In this document: in pieces, positions 11,901 to 23,941 of the stretch
How positions within the stretch are numbered: position 1 is the stretch's first letter
Layout: each line of letters starts with the position of its first letter
From: Petrosia ficiformis
Lineage: Eukaryota > Porifera > Demospongiae > Haplosclerida > Petrosiidae
Assembly: GCA_947044365.1 (NCBI GenBank)
Contig: OX345637.1
Span: 10,745,576 to 10,809,575 of the forward strand
DNA: 64,000 nt
Direction of reading: 5' to 3'
Program-made: the position numbers and the translations under genes
The notes under the pieces: model-generated
What the model was told of the DNA's origin: nothing
The model's input: the letters and a program-made list of their open reading frames with translations, nothing else
The model's database searches: none

Positions 11901-13861
11901 AATGTACTTACTAAATATAATTTACTAGTAAATTATATTTGAATAGATGTTGTCAGTAATTATTACTATTCTACTGTTTATAGTACATATAATGAATCAT
12001 GATATTGGAATTAGACTTGAAAATAGAAATTGGATGATAAATGCTACTATTAAAGTGAGTTATTGATACCAAGTAAGAATGTTATAGATTTAATTGCATA
12101 TATCACTTGATATTCTAGTGCATTTACACAGATAACTGTGCATTAAATAGTTAATATTCTTAAGTGTGCATTACGTACTAATAGCTCTGATACTCTATTA
12201 ATATACTATTATAGGTATAGTATCGGCCGATTGACAAAAGTGTAGCAACACACAGTTTTATTATATGTGTAATATAAATTTAGACTGCTTATATCCATGT
12301 AGCAACAAGTTAATTAAACTGACTAGACACAATACTGTAAATGTACAATGAAATTATAAGAAAGAGACAATCATCTGAAGACATTGTGAGATACAATGAC
12401 AATTATAATAAACTAATAACACATAGAAGACTATCTGACTGAACAACAATAACCAAAGTCAATATTCTTAACCACATTATTACAATAGGATACTATTCTC
12501 ATGAATCCACAACCTAGTGGAATATATGTATGTATTACTGAACTGAGTGATGAATCAGGATCTTGTGTGTATAACAGAACAGGTATTATAACACAATATT
12601 CACCAGTAATAACAGGAGAGATTGATGTTGAGTTTCTGAATGATAATACAAAATGGAGTGTCATTATAGTTTTGATATACGAGTCTGGATTGGAAGTTGT
12701 TTCTATTTTTCAAAACAATATAAGTGAGTATAATGACATTTCAAATAATAAAGAATGAGTATATACACAGGTACATTTGATATACAAAGAGGAGATGTAG
12801 TTGTACAAGACTCCACAACAGGACTAGTTTGTTTCACATGTATATTTGTTGAAGGAAGTCAGTCATTAGGATGTTCCATTGAATACCTGTGTACAAGAAC
12901 TGAATACAATGGTCAACTCAATATCACTAGGCCTTTGGGTAGCCAGAATGTTACAAAGTGTATAGATGGAATTTATATTAGTGATTATAACATATCATTT
13001 TATGATATTGAACATGATGGTGTTATCAGCAACCAGCCAGCTTATCAGTTAATACAACATAGTATTGATGAACTGTCTCCTCCAATTTTATCGTCATCAT
13101 CATTATCATCATCACCATCATTATCATTCTCAGCATTATCACAGACAAGCATGATAATGTCATATTTATCACAGACAAGCATGACAATGTCATCAACACC
13201 TCTTGAATCTCCAACTATTTTTAGACAAAAAGGTATGATAATGATGTATAAAACAATCACTTATGAATATTAATTATATTTATTAATAATAACAGATGGT
13301 GGGCTATCATCTACAATAATAGTTATAATTGTGACTGTTATAATTATTGTAATTGTGGTGATAATTATTGGTGAGTTTATTAATTAACACTTAATGATTG
13401 TTATAAATTCCTATTAGTGATTGTTTTGGTGGTAATTAATGGCAAAAGTAAACCATCAGGTGAGTATAATTATGATAATTATATAATATTCTTGATTTCA
13501 TGACCGTGACTTTACTTTTATAGTTACATATAAGAGTAATGACGAAGTGAGTAATCAATATATGTATTTCCATATGAAAGTACATTTAATACACATGTAC
13601 ATACACAATCTGATAATGACATGTATGATGAAAATTTGAGTGTTGTGTTTCATTATTATTTAATGACACTTTCTATATATATACCACACCCCCTGATTAT
13701 AGTGGGTGGTGAATATCACTCGTGCATTTATAATTATGGCTCGATATGGCTTGTAAGAAAAGGTGTAGACCGTGTAGTGGAGCTACAGTGCTGCTATCAT
13801 ATGTTTCTTTCCCAGTAAACAAAGAAGTCCAAAAATAAGTAATAGAAAATGATTATATACA

Positions 13862-13916
<55 letters not shown>

Positions 13917-14412
13917 CTATTATATATACATATAATTATGTATATATATAATTATATTAATGTTCAGAAAAAAAAACTTGTGTTATTACTTAAATCTTAA
14001 ATGAAAATGAGGCACCTAGAATTACAGATCCCACGTATATATCTGATTGTGCTACTATGATTACATACAGTTATCTGGAAATAGAATCCTGCCAGCTAAC
14101 TGGTGGTTTCTGTTCTTATGTACCTCGTGTGGTGCTGGAATACAACATCAACGAGACTTGGGTAAGTTCCAAATTGGATCGATGCGTAACAGAGATGAAT
14201 GACCCTTTTTTTGATGAATGACCCTTTTCTTCCAAAATCCTAGTTACCCCTTGTATACATGTTTGTACAATAAATACAATGTAATAGATATACTGTGTGA
14301 TCAATATAATTATGTATTATTAAACAGCATTCTTCTAATTATATACTAGTTCAATACTGTAGACTCTACAGTACATTCAAATACTACTATACCTGCCTTT
14401 CATTTACGGTGA
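8930..14412 (+). CDS. Ig-FN3 single-pass receptor copy 2, short tail
   Basis: Splice model: 8930-9014, 10829-11128, 11605-11889, 11984-12054, 12489-12723, 12771-13232, 13296-13370, 13418-13459, 13524-13546, 14350-14412. Phases fit throughout and give about 546 aa. Exon 1 encodes a signal peptide (MSCTKRNYS start, hydrophobic MLWMCILLSAA core) ending in phase 1, which matches the Ig exon. The Ig domain has the Cys of YKCSV, the Trp of IQW and a second Cys in TIVTC. The FN3 domain follows (DLTCVIS to TYTISITAV), then two unrecognised modules, a Ser-rich stalk, a Val/Ile TM helix and a very short cytoplasmic end. The stalk contains a local duplication (LSQTSM twice). The tail exon stops after 20 codons, so no signalling domain remains. 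It could be a decoy or pair with a partner; that is inference. Confidence 0.75.
10355..10760 (+). mobile_element. Nonautonomous foldback element, family F, in intron 1 of copy 2
   Basis: The left end resembles TATGGCCC then CCATCCCTATGATT; the right end is AAAGCAATCATTGGGACATC. The fuller relative at 45662-46076 has TIRs CATCCCTATGATTGCTTT and its reverse complement. No coding capacity. It lies immediately upstream of the Ig exon. Degraded copies occur at the same place in copies 1 (about 600-935) and 4 (about 62290-62375). Confidence 0.6.
13860..13960. repeat. (TA)n microsatellite in the copy 2 intron
   Basis: A long alternating TA tract with palindromic TATATAATTATA flanks lies between the last TM-side exon and the tail stub of copy 2. 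It is shorter in copy 1 (3785-3825). Confidence 0.85.
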
Positions 14413-17400
14413 TGTGGATCCTACAACCAACCCGTCAACAGTTAATGAACCACAACTTTTACAACAATTAAATTAGGACAGCATGGAAAATGTTAACTAT
14501 ATTAACATCTCTGTGTGATCCTATAAATATTTAATTGTTTATATTTACATGTATTTATAGTTTATGCTTTTTTCTTATTATTATAATATTTGAATTAATT
14601 GATTAATGTTAATTAATTAATAAGCCACATTAGTACAAAGAATCTACAACAGACATGGGCTAGTCATGCATGGTTTAGCTACTTGAAGAATTTTCGCAAT
14701 TTTCATTAACATTTATTATGCATAATTACACAGTAATAGTTGGTCAATTAGTTTAATATTAAATGTCATCACATCAGTCATAGTTCCCTTATTGGGAGAG
14801 GTCTTCTATTCTATATAAATCGATTCTTTTTTGAGACAGGAATCTGTTCTTGTACTACTTTAACATAATCAATTTCTAGTGGAAACAAAACAAGGATGCT
14901 GTTAATCAGGAGGAACGTACAACTACAATCAATTAGTTAGTATCTATTATCATGAATTAGTACTAACTAACCCATGTTGTATAAATAATGTTCTCAGTTT
15001 CTGCCTAGAGAAATAACAGTATGATCGTGCACACATGTAACCAGAATGATGTCAGGGAGTGATTCGTGAACAGCTTGAGAAGACATGTACACATTACTAT
15101 ACCACTATATTGATTTTTCCATGAGAATACATGTAAGCATGTGACCTTGCATGTTGTCAGTTACAAGTGCAAGTCACTTAACAACTTCTAATCAATAATT
15201 CACTACATGGACACTCTAATCAATAACTCCCACCTACATACCAACTTCTAATCAATAATTCACACCAATGTGCAAGTCCTGTTGGATAAATTAACATCTT
15301 GCATCCTATAGAAAATGTTATTGCTATCATTGTGGTTTCATTCAAATTCATGTTGTAATCATAAAATTATTTACTTTATGCAGTGTTGAAATTTATTTAG
15401 TACAGATTCAATCTCAAATTTCAGTATTAGTAATGTTCAATGCTACCTTGAACAAAGGAGTGTACACTCATGTATGTGTCAATGCCATATGAACCATCAC
15501 TTATAGCAGTTAATACATCTTGAGAAATAGTTTACTGTAGTAAGCTGTAGTCTACATCTGATAGTGGACAACCATTTTCTGGAACTATTACTGCTCATCT
15601 TCCTAGGTAGTCAATGGTCCATCCCAATCTACACCATAGTTGCTATCCTGATTAAATAGTAACATACATAAATAAATAATTAATTTATTGCACTCTATAG
15701 CTGTGAAGTCACAACACACACTATTTGGGTAATCACCCACCAATAAAAAATTGACAGCAACAGATTTCATTATGGATAAAGAACGATCACATATATAATA
15801 CATAAATGCATAGGCTGAGTTGTGGGAAAGAATTGTGAATATTTATAATTACATTTAATCATGTGATGCAAGGATTATAGCATAGGCTTATGCAAAGTAA
15901 TATACAGGGATATAGTATGTTACTATAAAATAATAATTATTTGATTATTAATATAATAACTACTATGCATTGTTCTGGTGTGTACCATGTTCCATAGGTT
16001 CATGATTCAAAAGTTTGGTTACAGACAGAATTTTCCAACAATATTATTATCCTTCTTATGTCCTTGTTTTACAGCTAAGATAGGCCGTATACACAACTTA
16101 TTACCGGGTAATATATTTCAATTAACTGAGAAACTTCATTATTTATGGTGATCAACAGGTGTCAATATTCATTACTGAAAAGAAAAGTTTATATATACAC
16201 ACACGCATTAACTATGCCAAATGCTATTCATTCAACCATCTATTCATCAGCATCCATTCATCAGCATCCATTCATCACTATACTTGTCTCTGTCATTCTT
16301 AATTGTACCAGACGTACACATAACAAGTGAATATAAAACTTACACAGTGTGATATGTAAATATATTCACATGAATCAATAACTATTGTCAGTTGTCTTAA
16401 ATCACAAAGCAACAGTCTATTGTGAACGTTTATCAATTTTATCATTATCACATGTATTAGTGATGTTTGTAATGACAGAAGACTAAACATGACTGATCAC
16501 ATCCTCATTAATAAACTGCATATTTAGTGTGAAAAATAATTACCATTAGCATCCATACAGACTTACAGTCAGTGTTTGTGATGTGGCAGGAGGGTAACAC
16601 AAAGCTACACTTGAGCTATATTAACATCTCACGGTACATCAAAACAATAAAGCAATGGCAATTAAGGATTTTAGCAACTAACACAATGATCACTAAAATT
16701 AGTAGCTATCACATAAAATATATTTCGTGACCATTTTGTTAAGCTATTAAGAGTGTCTCAGAAATTTGCTAAAATTATTAATGCATGCTAAACTTAAATG
16801 TTTAAAATTCACTAAATGCAATTAACAGTAGGCTTAAGGTATGTGAAAATTGAGAAAGAAATTTTCGATCATTTAAATACTCATCATTTGACTGTTTTAT
16901 ATGTGAAGCTACTGAAATGGGGAGTCAATGTCCCCCTCTAAATGAAACCTGAAAAGATTACACATTTAGTACACTTAAATTGTGGTTTATTAAAAGATAA
17001 CAAAAAAGTTGTTATTTCAACCAATGACGTTAGTTGATTACATGTCAACATACTGAATTGAGGTGTAGAAGAGTAGGTTTGTATTCTTATCTTTTGTTAA
17101 TGTGTTACATCACCACTCCAATGGTTAATTTACATAAGAACTGATAATAAGGCAGCATATATATTGGACTATTAATATAATTAATACTACCCAGATCTTA
17201 TGATCAAGGACATTGCTCCTGTGTACCAAGAGGACAAGGTAGAATTAGGACAGAATCCCTTTGTGTGGTATCCCTTGGGGTTTGAGTATGGTAATGCCAT
17301 TTACAAATTGCTGAACTGCTTTAATAAACAATAAATGTCTGCTATAAACAACGCATTAACAGGAATTAGCAAAATATATATAAACAGAGTAATAAGTATA

Positions 17401-18508
17401 ATCGTATACAAAAATTGCTTCCTTCAATCATGTCACCAAATGATCAACTCATAATAATTAGAAATTTACATCACTCGGTGCATGCAACTGCATGTAACAA
17501 CAGTTTAGTTCAATTAACTATTAATATAATTATATATAATAATATGTACATATTGTATCTATCAGATCAACTGAGTTTTATCTTGATGAAATATTTGAAC
17601 TCTCCACAAGCGCTGTTTCTGGTATAACTGGTATATACTTCCATAGCTGTCACAAGTACATATTGGTTTTAAGAGGTACAGCGAGTGTTCATTTAAGTCC
17701 ATTTGTACAACATCATTACATGCTTGTGCATGTGAACATGTCACTGAAAGGAATAGAAACTTTCCTATATCTATCATTATGTTAGATTATGTAATATTTG
17801 TGTACTAATTTTAGCAATTTATATAGAAGTAGAGTACATTATTTGGTGGGTATTAAATATTAATTTTAATGTATCAGTTTAGGACTAAAAAAAAGGAAGA
17901 AATTGAACAGAAAATTTTAAAAATCACCTTTGACCACTTCAAACCTTACATGTATTAATGTCCTCAAGGTATTATTATAGAAGTAATACATGCTATCATA
18001 ATTATATGTATTATTATAGAAATACATATTTCTGTGGTGATGGTAGCTAGTAGGTGGCTGTTTTACAACTTACACATGTTCAATGAGGTTGAGTACTGGT
18101 ACTGTATTGAATTATTCTACTCAGCGCTGTTTCTCTCTGTATGCATATAATAATATAATTATGTAGCTTTGACTCTTCTAACTTCAAGTTTCTCGATGTC
18201 ATACCTCTCCACACACGTATTTTTTTTTTTTACAGGTGTATGATCGAAAGTACGGATACGTAAGTAAATTTATGTAGATCTATACGGCATATATAGGCCC
18301 TAGGCCCTACGTAAATAAAAATTAGACAAACGTCATTAGGCGGAACCGAGGGCGGAACTGAGAAGGACAAAATTGCTGTCAGATTGATCAGGACTGACCT
18401 TGCAGGCTGGATACTGTTACTGTACGGTGTATGTATTTCAACCAGACAGTTAATAATATCAAATCGCAGAAGAAAGAAAACCCCCCTGGAGAAAACAACT
18501 AACAAAAG
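14413..18508. other. Unit-2 spacer
   Basis: Colinear with 4095-8929. It holds the deleted remains of the Death-domain region (14413-14480), decayed copies of the two minus-strand exon-like segments, the 3' half of the conserved plus-strand frame (17180-17333) and the 5' leader of copy 3. No intact gene is seen. Confidence 0.55.
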
Positions 18509-21500
18509 ATGTCTTGTACAAAACGAAACTACCGTACTGGGATAATGCTGTTGATGTGTATTTTGCTGTCTGCAGCTGTAACTCCATTACATGGTACGAT
18601 CATATCAGTAATGAAACATCTTGAACACACACATTTGTGTAACACTATCATATATTAATTTGTGCATCACCAGCGTTGTGCATGTGGATAGTGTAAGTAT
18701 CTCGAAAATTATGAATCTGAGCAACAAACAATTTGATTTTTGTTAACAGAGTTTGTTTATGGCCAGTGAATATATTACATTTAGGACTGGTAGCTATGGT
18801 GTGTAAAGAACACGCAAGCATGAAAGCAAGCTACACTAAGTGATATTGCTAAAGTGACTTTTAAGTCGATACTGTATTGATACTGTATTAATTGAAGGAA
18901 GCTATATACAGAAGCAAGAAATGTTAGTATTAGCTCCACCTCTATATAATTATAATTATCATAGATATAATTTACCCTCCCCTACTGGTGTATGACTATT
19001 GTTGTGTAAGCTGTATATATGGCATGATTATGTGTTCGGTTATAAATATAAATTAATTAACGATGTCCTAATAATAAGCCTATTATTCATTGTTTGGAAG
19101 TTTTAGTGTTGTTTAACCCTTAGAGCACTGAGCCTGTTTTTCAAAATTCTTCCCATTTCCAACACTGGCGACTCTATTGCATATAATGTTTCTACCGTTC
19201 ACTTTCTCTACCCCAAACTTGGCTCCTTTTCCGACATGGAGTACTACTTCCACCAACTTGCTTACCGGGACTCGAAAGTCCCCAAGCGCTTCGTAGGATC
19301 AAATCAAATGCAGTGCTCTCCCTCTTTTGACTGGAACTGGGGCTAACAAAATGAATCCACTGCATGTTGGCACCAGCTACACCCACGATTTCAGGTTTCA
19401 CAGCAAGGAAAATGCCTCAGGTACCCACCAGAGTGTGTGGGCGGGGTCAAAAAATGCAAAATTCGTCCGAAGCGAGGGGGCTGCGCCCCCTTCCAACCCC
19501 CACATTAACGGGGGGACACCCCCCTTTAAAATTCCCCCCCGTATGTGTTATTTAGGCCAAAGGGCGGCTGAAAAACAATCAACTTTTTTAGCCACGCTCA
19601 TCAGCTTGCGCCTGACGCCAATTACAAGCATTTGGACAGCTTTGTGTAGCTAGGAACAGACGGCGAACCACGTAGGGGTGAAATGTCACATATATGTGAC
19701 ATCGGTCCTCTAAGGGTTAAACTTTTAATCACTATAACTAAAACTCCCTTTAGTAAGGCATTTTGACTTTTAGTTAACTAAACTACAAGTCTGCAGCTAA
19801 TTATAACTAACTGCAATGAAAATTTGCCAGTATATAGCTAATTGACACTTTTAGTTAGTTAACTAAAAACTAAAACCCTTTTAGTATTGTAAGTGTAACA
19901 AGTGTATATAAAGAAAAAAACATCCCTATGATCGCTTTACAAATTTAAGTGAAGATATGACTTCTTTGTGGTGTGCAGAATTCAGTAATCATGGCTGACT
20001 TTATCAAGCATGAAAGACAACAGCTTATTATAGTTAAAATAATATCTACTCTCCTGACCTTTCAAAGGACCTTGTAGAACTTTAGGAATATATTTCAGGC
20101 AGAATAGCTAGCTATTAGTTCCAGTTTCTACGTAAGCTCAACAGCTTTCTTTCTGCTGGTGTGTAGAGCTTGATCGCGCGTTCTTTTACGCGCCACGCCC
20201 ATTAATTGACCGAGCCCCCGGGAATGACGCAACTTCCTTAACTACGTATACAACGCATAGTCGCGCAAGTGACACAAACATATATATATATATATATATA
20301 TATATACATTAAACCCCGTGGAAAGCAATTATAGGGATGGCCCTACGGGCCATAAAAATATTTTAGTTGATTAACTATAACTAACATTGTGAGAAAGTAG
20401 TTGTACTATATAACTAAAGTGGTCACACTGAAACAGCACTATTTGGAATCTCTGTGCTGAGGGATCTAACACAGGCAAACATAAAAGGACTTTCATGATT
20501 TCAGTCACTGAAGTGTACAAGATTTCAGCCCCATTTTGGACCCCTCAGTCTGTATGTGCAACAGTAATAAAGTGAATTATTGTAATAATTACTTGTCCAA
20601 GTAGTGTAGTGAAATCTCGACCTTAGTTTGTGTGTATATATGTGTGTGTGTGTGACACTGTGTATGTCATGCTTCAGGATTGCAAATGTATGACCACAAC
20701 GCATATTCATGAGCCTCAACAAAAGAAACTATAAGAAAGGAACATATGTAACGCCTATATATAGCTACACTTAGAAAGAGAAAAACAGAGAAGAAGCTAC
20801 AGAAATACAGCTAGCCAGTCAACAGTGATCAAAGTTATAAAGATGCTAAGAGTGGGCTTTGTCACTAAACACTGTACAATCAAACGGTCACCTTGCTTGA
20901 GCTCGTATGTGCTCTGCAGTTTTCTACAGAGCAATCATATGGAATTAGGGATACTTTTTATATACTTATCTTGTTTTTATTAACCCTTGTTATACAGGTG
21001 TTCAGTTCTCATTTATTCCATCTCAAGCTATTACTATACAACAGACAGCAGTGTACAAGTGTTCAGTGGATAATGATGGAGTAACTATTCAATGGTTTGT
21101 AAATGAATCACTCTCAACTCGAACTTCTATTGCTAATCTTGGAATAATCACATATGGTGTTGGTACACACAATTCAAGTCTCACTATACCAGGAAATCCT
21201 GAACTGAATAATACTATAGTGATATGTGTTGCATCAGGACTGGTTGATGGCATGCAATATATCAATTCAAGTGAAGCTACATTGTTTATACAAGGTATAA
21301 TTATTATGTTGTACATTGGCTGATATAACTTGCAAAATAATTATGGTAGTAGTATTTGCATAATCGAGTTCATAACTGTGGTATTGTTCATTATTCACTA
21401 TAGGTAAACCTGATCCTGTAGATTTGACTTGTGTTATCAGTTTACTATACACTATTCAGTGTAACTGGAACACTCCATATACTACACCTGAATTCACAAT

Positions 21501-23868
21501 ATCAAAATATAATATTAATATCACTAATGAAGAAGAACTTGTTAAACAAGTATCACTAACTGGAACACTTGATACTCAATACACATATAATGTTAGTGAG
21601 TTTGGTACCTATACTATCAGTATAACAGCTGTTATAAGTGAAGATCTGGAGGGAAAAAGAAATGAAACTAGTATAAACATTGAAACAGGTACTATGTATA
21701 ATGTATGTACTAAATATAATTTAGCGGTAAATTATATTAGAATAGATGTTGTCAGTAATTATTACTATTCTATTATTTATAGTACATATAATGAATCATG
21801 ATATTGGAATTAGACTTGATAGTAATAGTAATTGGATGATAAATGCTACTATTAAAGTGAGTTATTGATACCAAGTAAGAATGTTAAAGATTTAATTGCA
21901 TATCACTTGATATTCTAGTAGTTTTGGTTGCATTTTCACAGATAACTGTGCATTAAGTAGTTAGTGTGCATTATATACTAATAGCTCTGATACTGTATTA
22001 ATATACTATTATAGGTATAGTATTGGCTGATTAACAAAGGTTTAGCAACACACAGTTTTTTATTATATGTGTCATGTAGCAACAAGTAATTAAACTGACA
22101 ATACTGTAAATGTACAAGAGACAATCATCTGAAGATATTGTGAGATACAATGACAATTATAATAAACTAATAACACATAGAAGACTATCTGACTGAACAA
22201 CAATAACCAAAGTCAATGTTCTTAACCACATTATTACAATAGGATACTATTCTCATGAATCCACAACCTAGTGGAATATATGTATGTATTACTGAACTGA
22301 GTGATGAATCAGGATCTTGTGTGTATAACAGAACAGGTATTATAACACAATATTCATCAGTAATAACAGGAGAGATTGATGTTGAGTTTCTGAATGATAA
22401 TACAAAATGGAGTGTCATTATAGTTTTGACATACGAGTCTGGATTGGAAGTTGTTTCTATTTTTCAAAACAATATAAGTGAGTATAATGACATTTCAAAT
22501 AATAAAGAATGACTATATACACAGGTACATTTGATATACAAAGAGGAGATGTAGTTGTACAAGACTCCACAACAGGACTAGTTTGTTTCACATGTATATT
22601 TGTTGAAGGAAGTCAGTCATTAGGATGTTCCATTGAATACCTGTGTACAAGAACTGAATATAATGGTCAACTCAATATCAGCAGGCCTTTGGGTAGCCAG
22701 AATGTTACAAAGTGTATAGATGGAATTTATACTAGTGATTATAACATATCATTCTATGATATTGAACATGATGGTGTTATCAACAACCAGCCAGCTTATC
22801 AGTTAATACAACATAGCCTTGATGGACTGTCTCCTCCAATCATGACTATGTTATCATCATTATCACTGACAATATCACCAACATCTTTGGAATCTCCAAC
22901 TATTGATCAACAAAAAGGTATAACAACCACTTATGAATATTAATTGTATTTATTAATAACAACAGATGGTGGAATATCCTCAAAAGTAATAGTTATAATT
23001 GTGATTGTTATAGTTGTTATTACTGTGGTGATAATTATTATTGGTAAGTTAGTTTATTAAGTTATTATTAACACTCAATGATTGTTATAAATTCATATTA
23101 GTGATTGTTATTGTGGTGATGAAAATCAAAAGAAAACATTCGAAACTGTCAGGTGAGTATAATTATGATAATTTTCTTGATTTCATGACAGTGACTTTAC
23201 TTATATAGTTACAGTAATGAACTATTATGATCATGTTACTATCGATGAAAGTAAAAGTAATGACGAAGTGAGTGATTAATATCTGATGTAATATTTGAAA
23301 AGGTACAATTTTCCCGCAAACGCTTACATTCAATCTTTTGTGATTCCACTATTATGTACAGAAAGTCAATGAAATTTGGTATCCAGGAAGAGCTGTTCTT
23401 CATCTTATATATACTGAAGTTTATTGACGAATTATTTTGTGGGAAAACAAGCTTTTTTCAGATATTAGATCTTATATATTTACAATTGGCTGACGACTTC
23501 TATAGTATGCATTTAATACACAAGTACATACACAATCTGTACAATGGAATGTATTGTGAAAATGTGATTATATTTATTATTTAATCACTTTCTATATATA
23601 TATACATGTATATATAGTATGCTAACAGATCCTATATGCAAAATATAGGACCTGAGTTTTGTGTCCGAGGATGTGACATAGCCTGAGCCTGCGAGGGCTA
23701 TATCACATCCGAGGACACAAAACAAGGGTCCTATATGCAGTATATAGGACCTAATAGCATACTATATACAATATAGTGTATGATGGTGACATCTCCTGCA
23801 TAGTGTGCACATAGAAGGTCTATATAGAACTCGGTCAACTCCACATCAAAGGAATGATGTCACCATCA

Positions 23869-23941
<73 letters not shown>

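Larger units (their letters stand above)
9351..18925 (+). repeat. Tandem segmental duplication unit 2
   Basis: Second unit, about 9.6 kb, colinear with unit 1. It carries the Ig/FN3 exons of receptor copy 2 and, at its end, the signal-peptide exon of copy 3. Relative to unit 1 it has an extra (TA)n tract near 13867 and lacks the 5280-5445 minisatellite. It supplies empty sites for two insertions found in unit 3 (near 19117 and 19900). Confidence 0.8.

Noticed and set aside
13026..13260. Minus-strand Met/Asp-rich frames opposite the copy 2 stalk
   Set aside because: Shadows of the TCA/ATG trinucleotide repeat coding for the Ser-rich stalk on +.
19192..19653. Several overlapping frames in the GC-richer stretch
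   Set aside because: They lie inside the 600-bp TTAA element, disagree with the frames of its relative near 45355 and show no domain.
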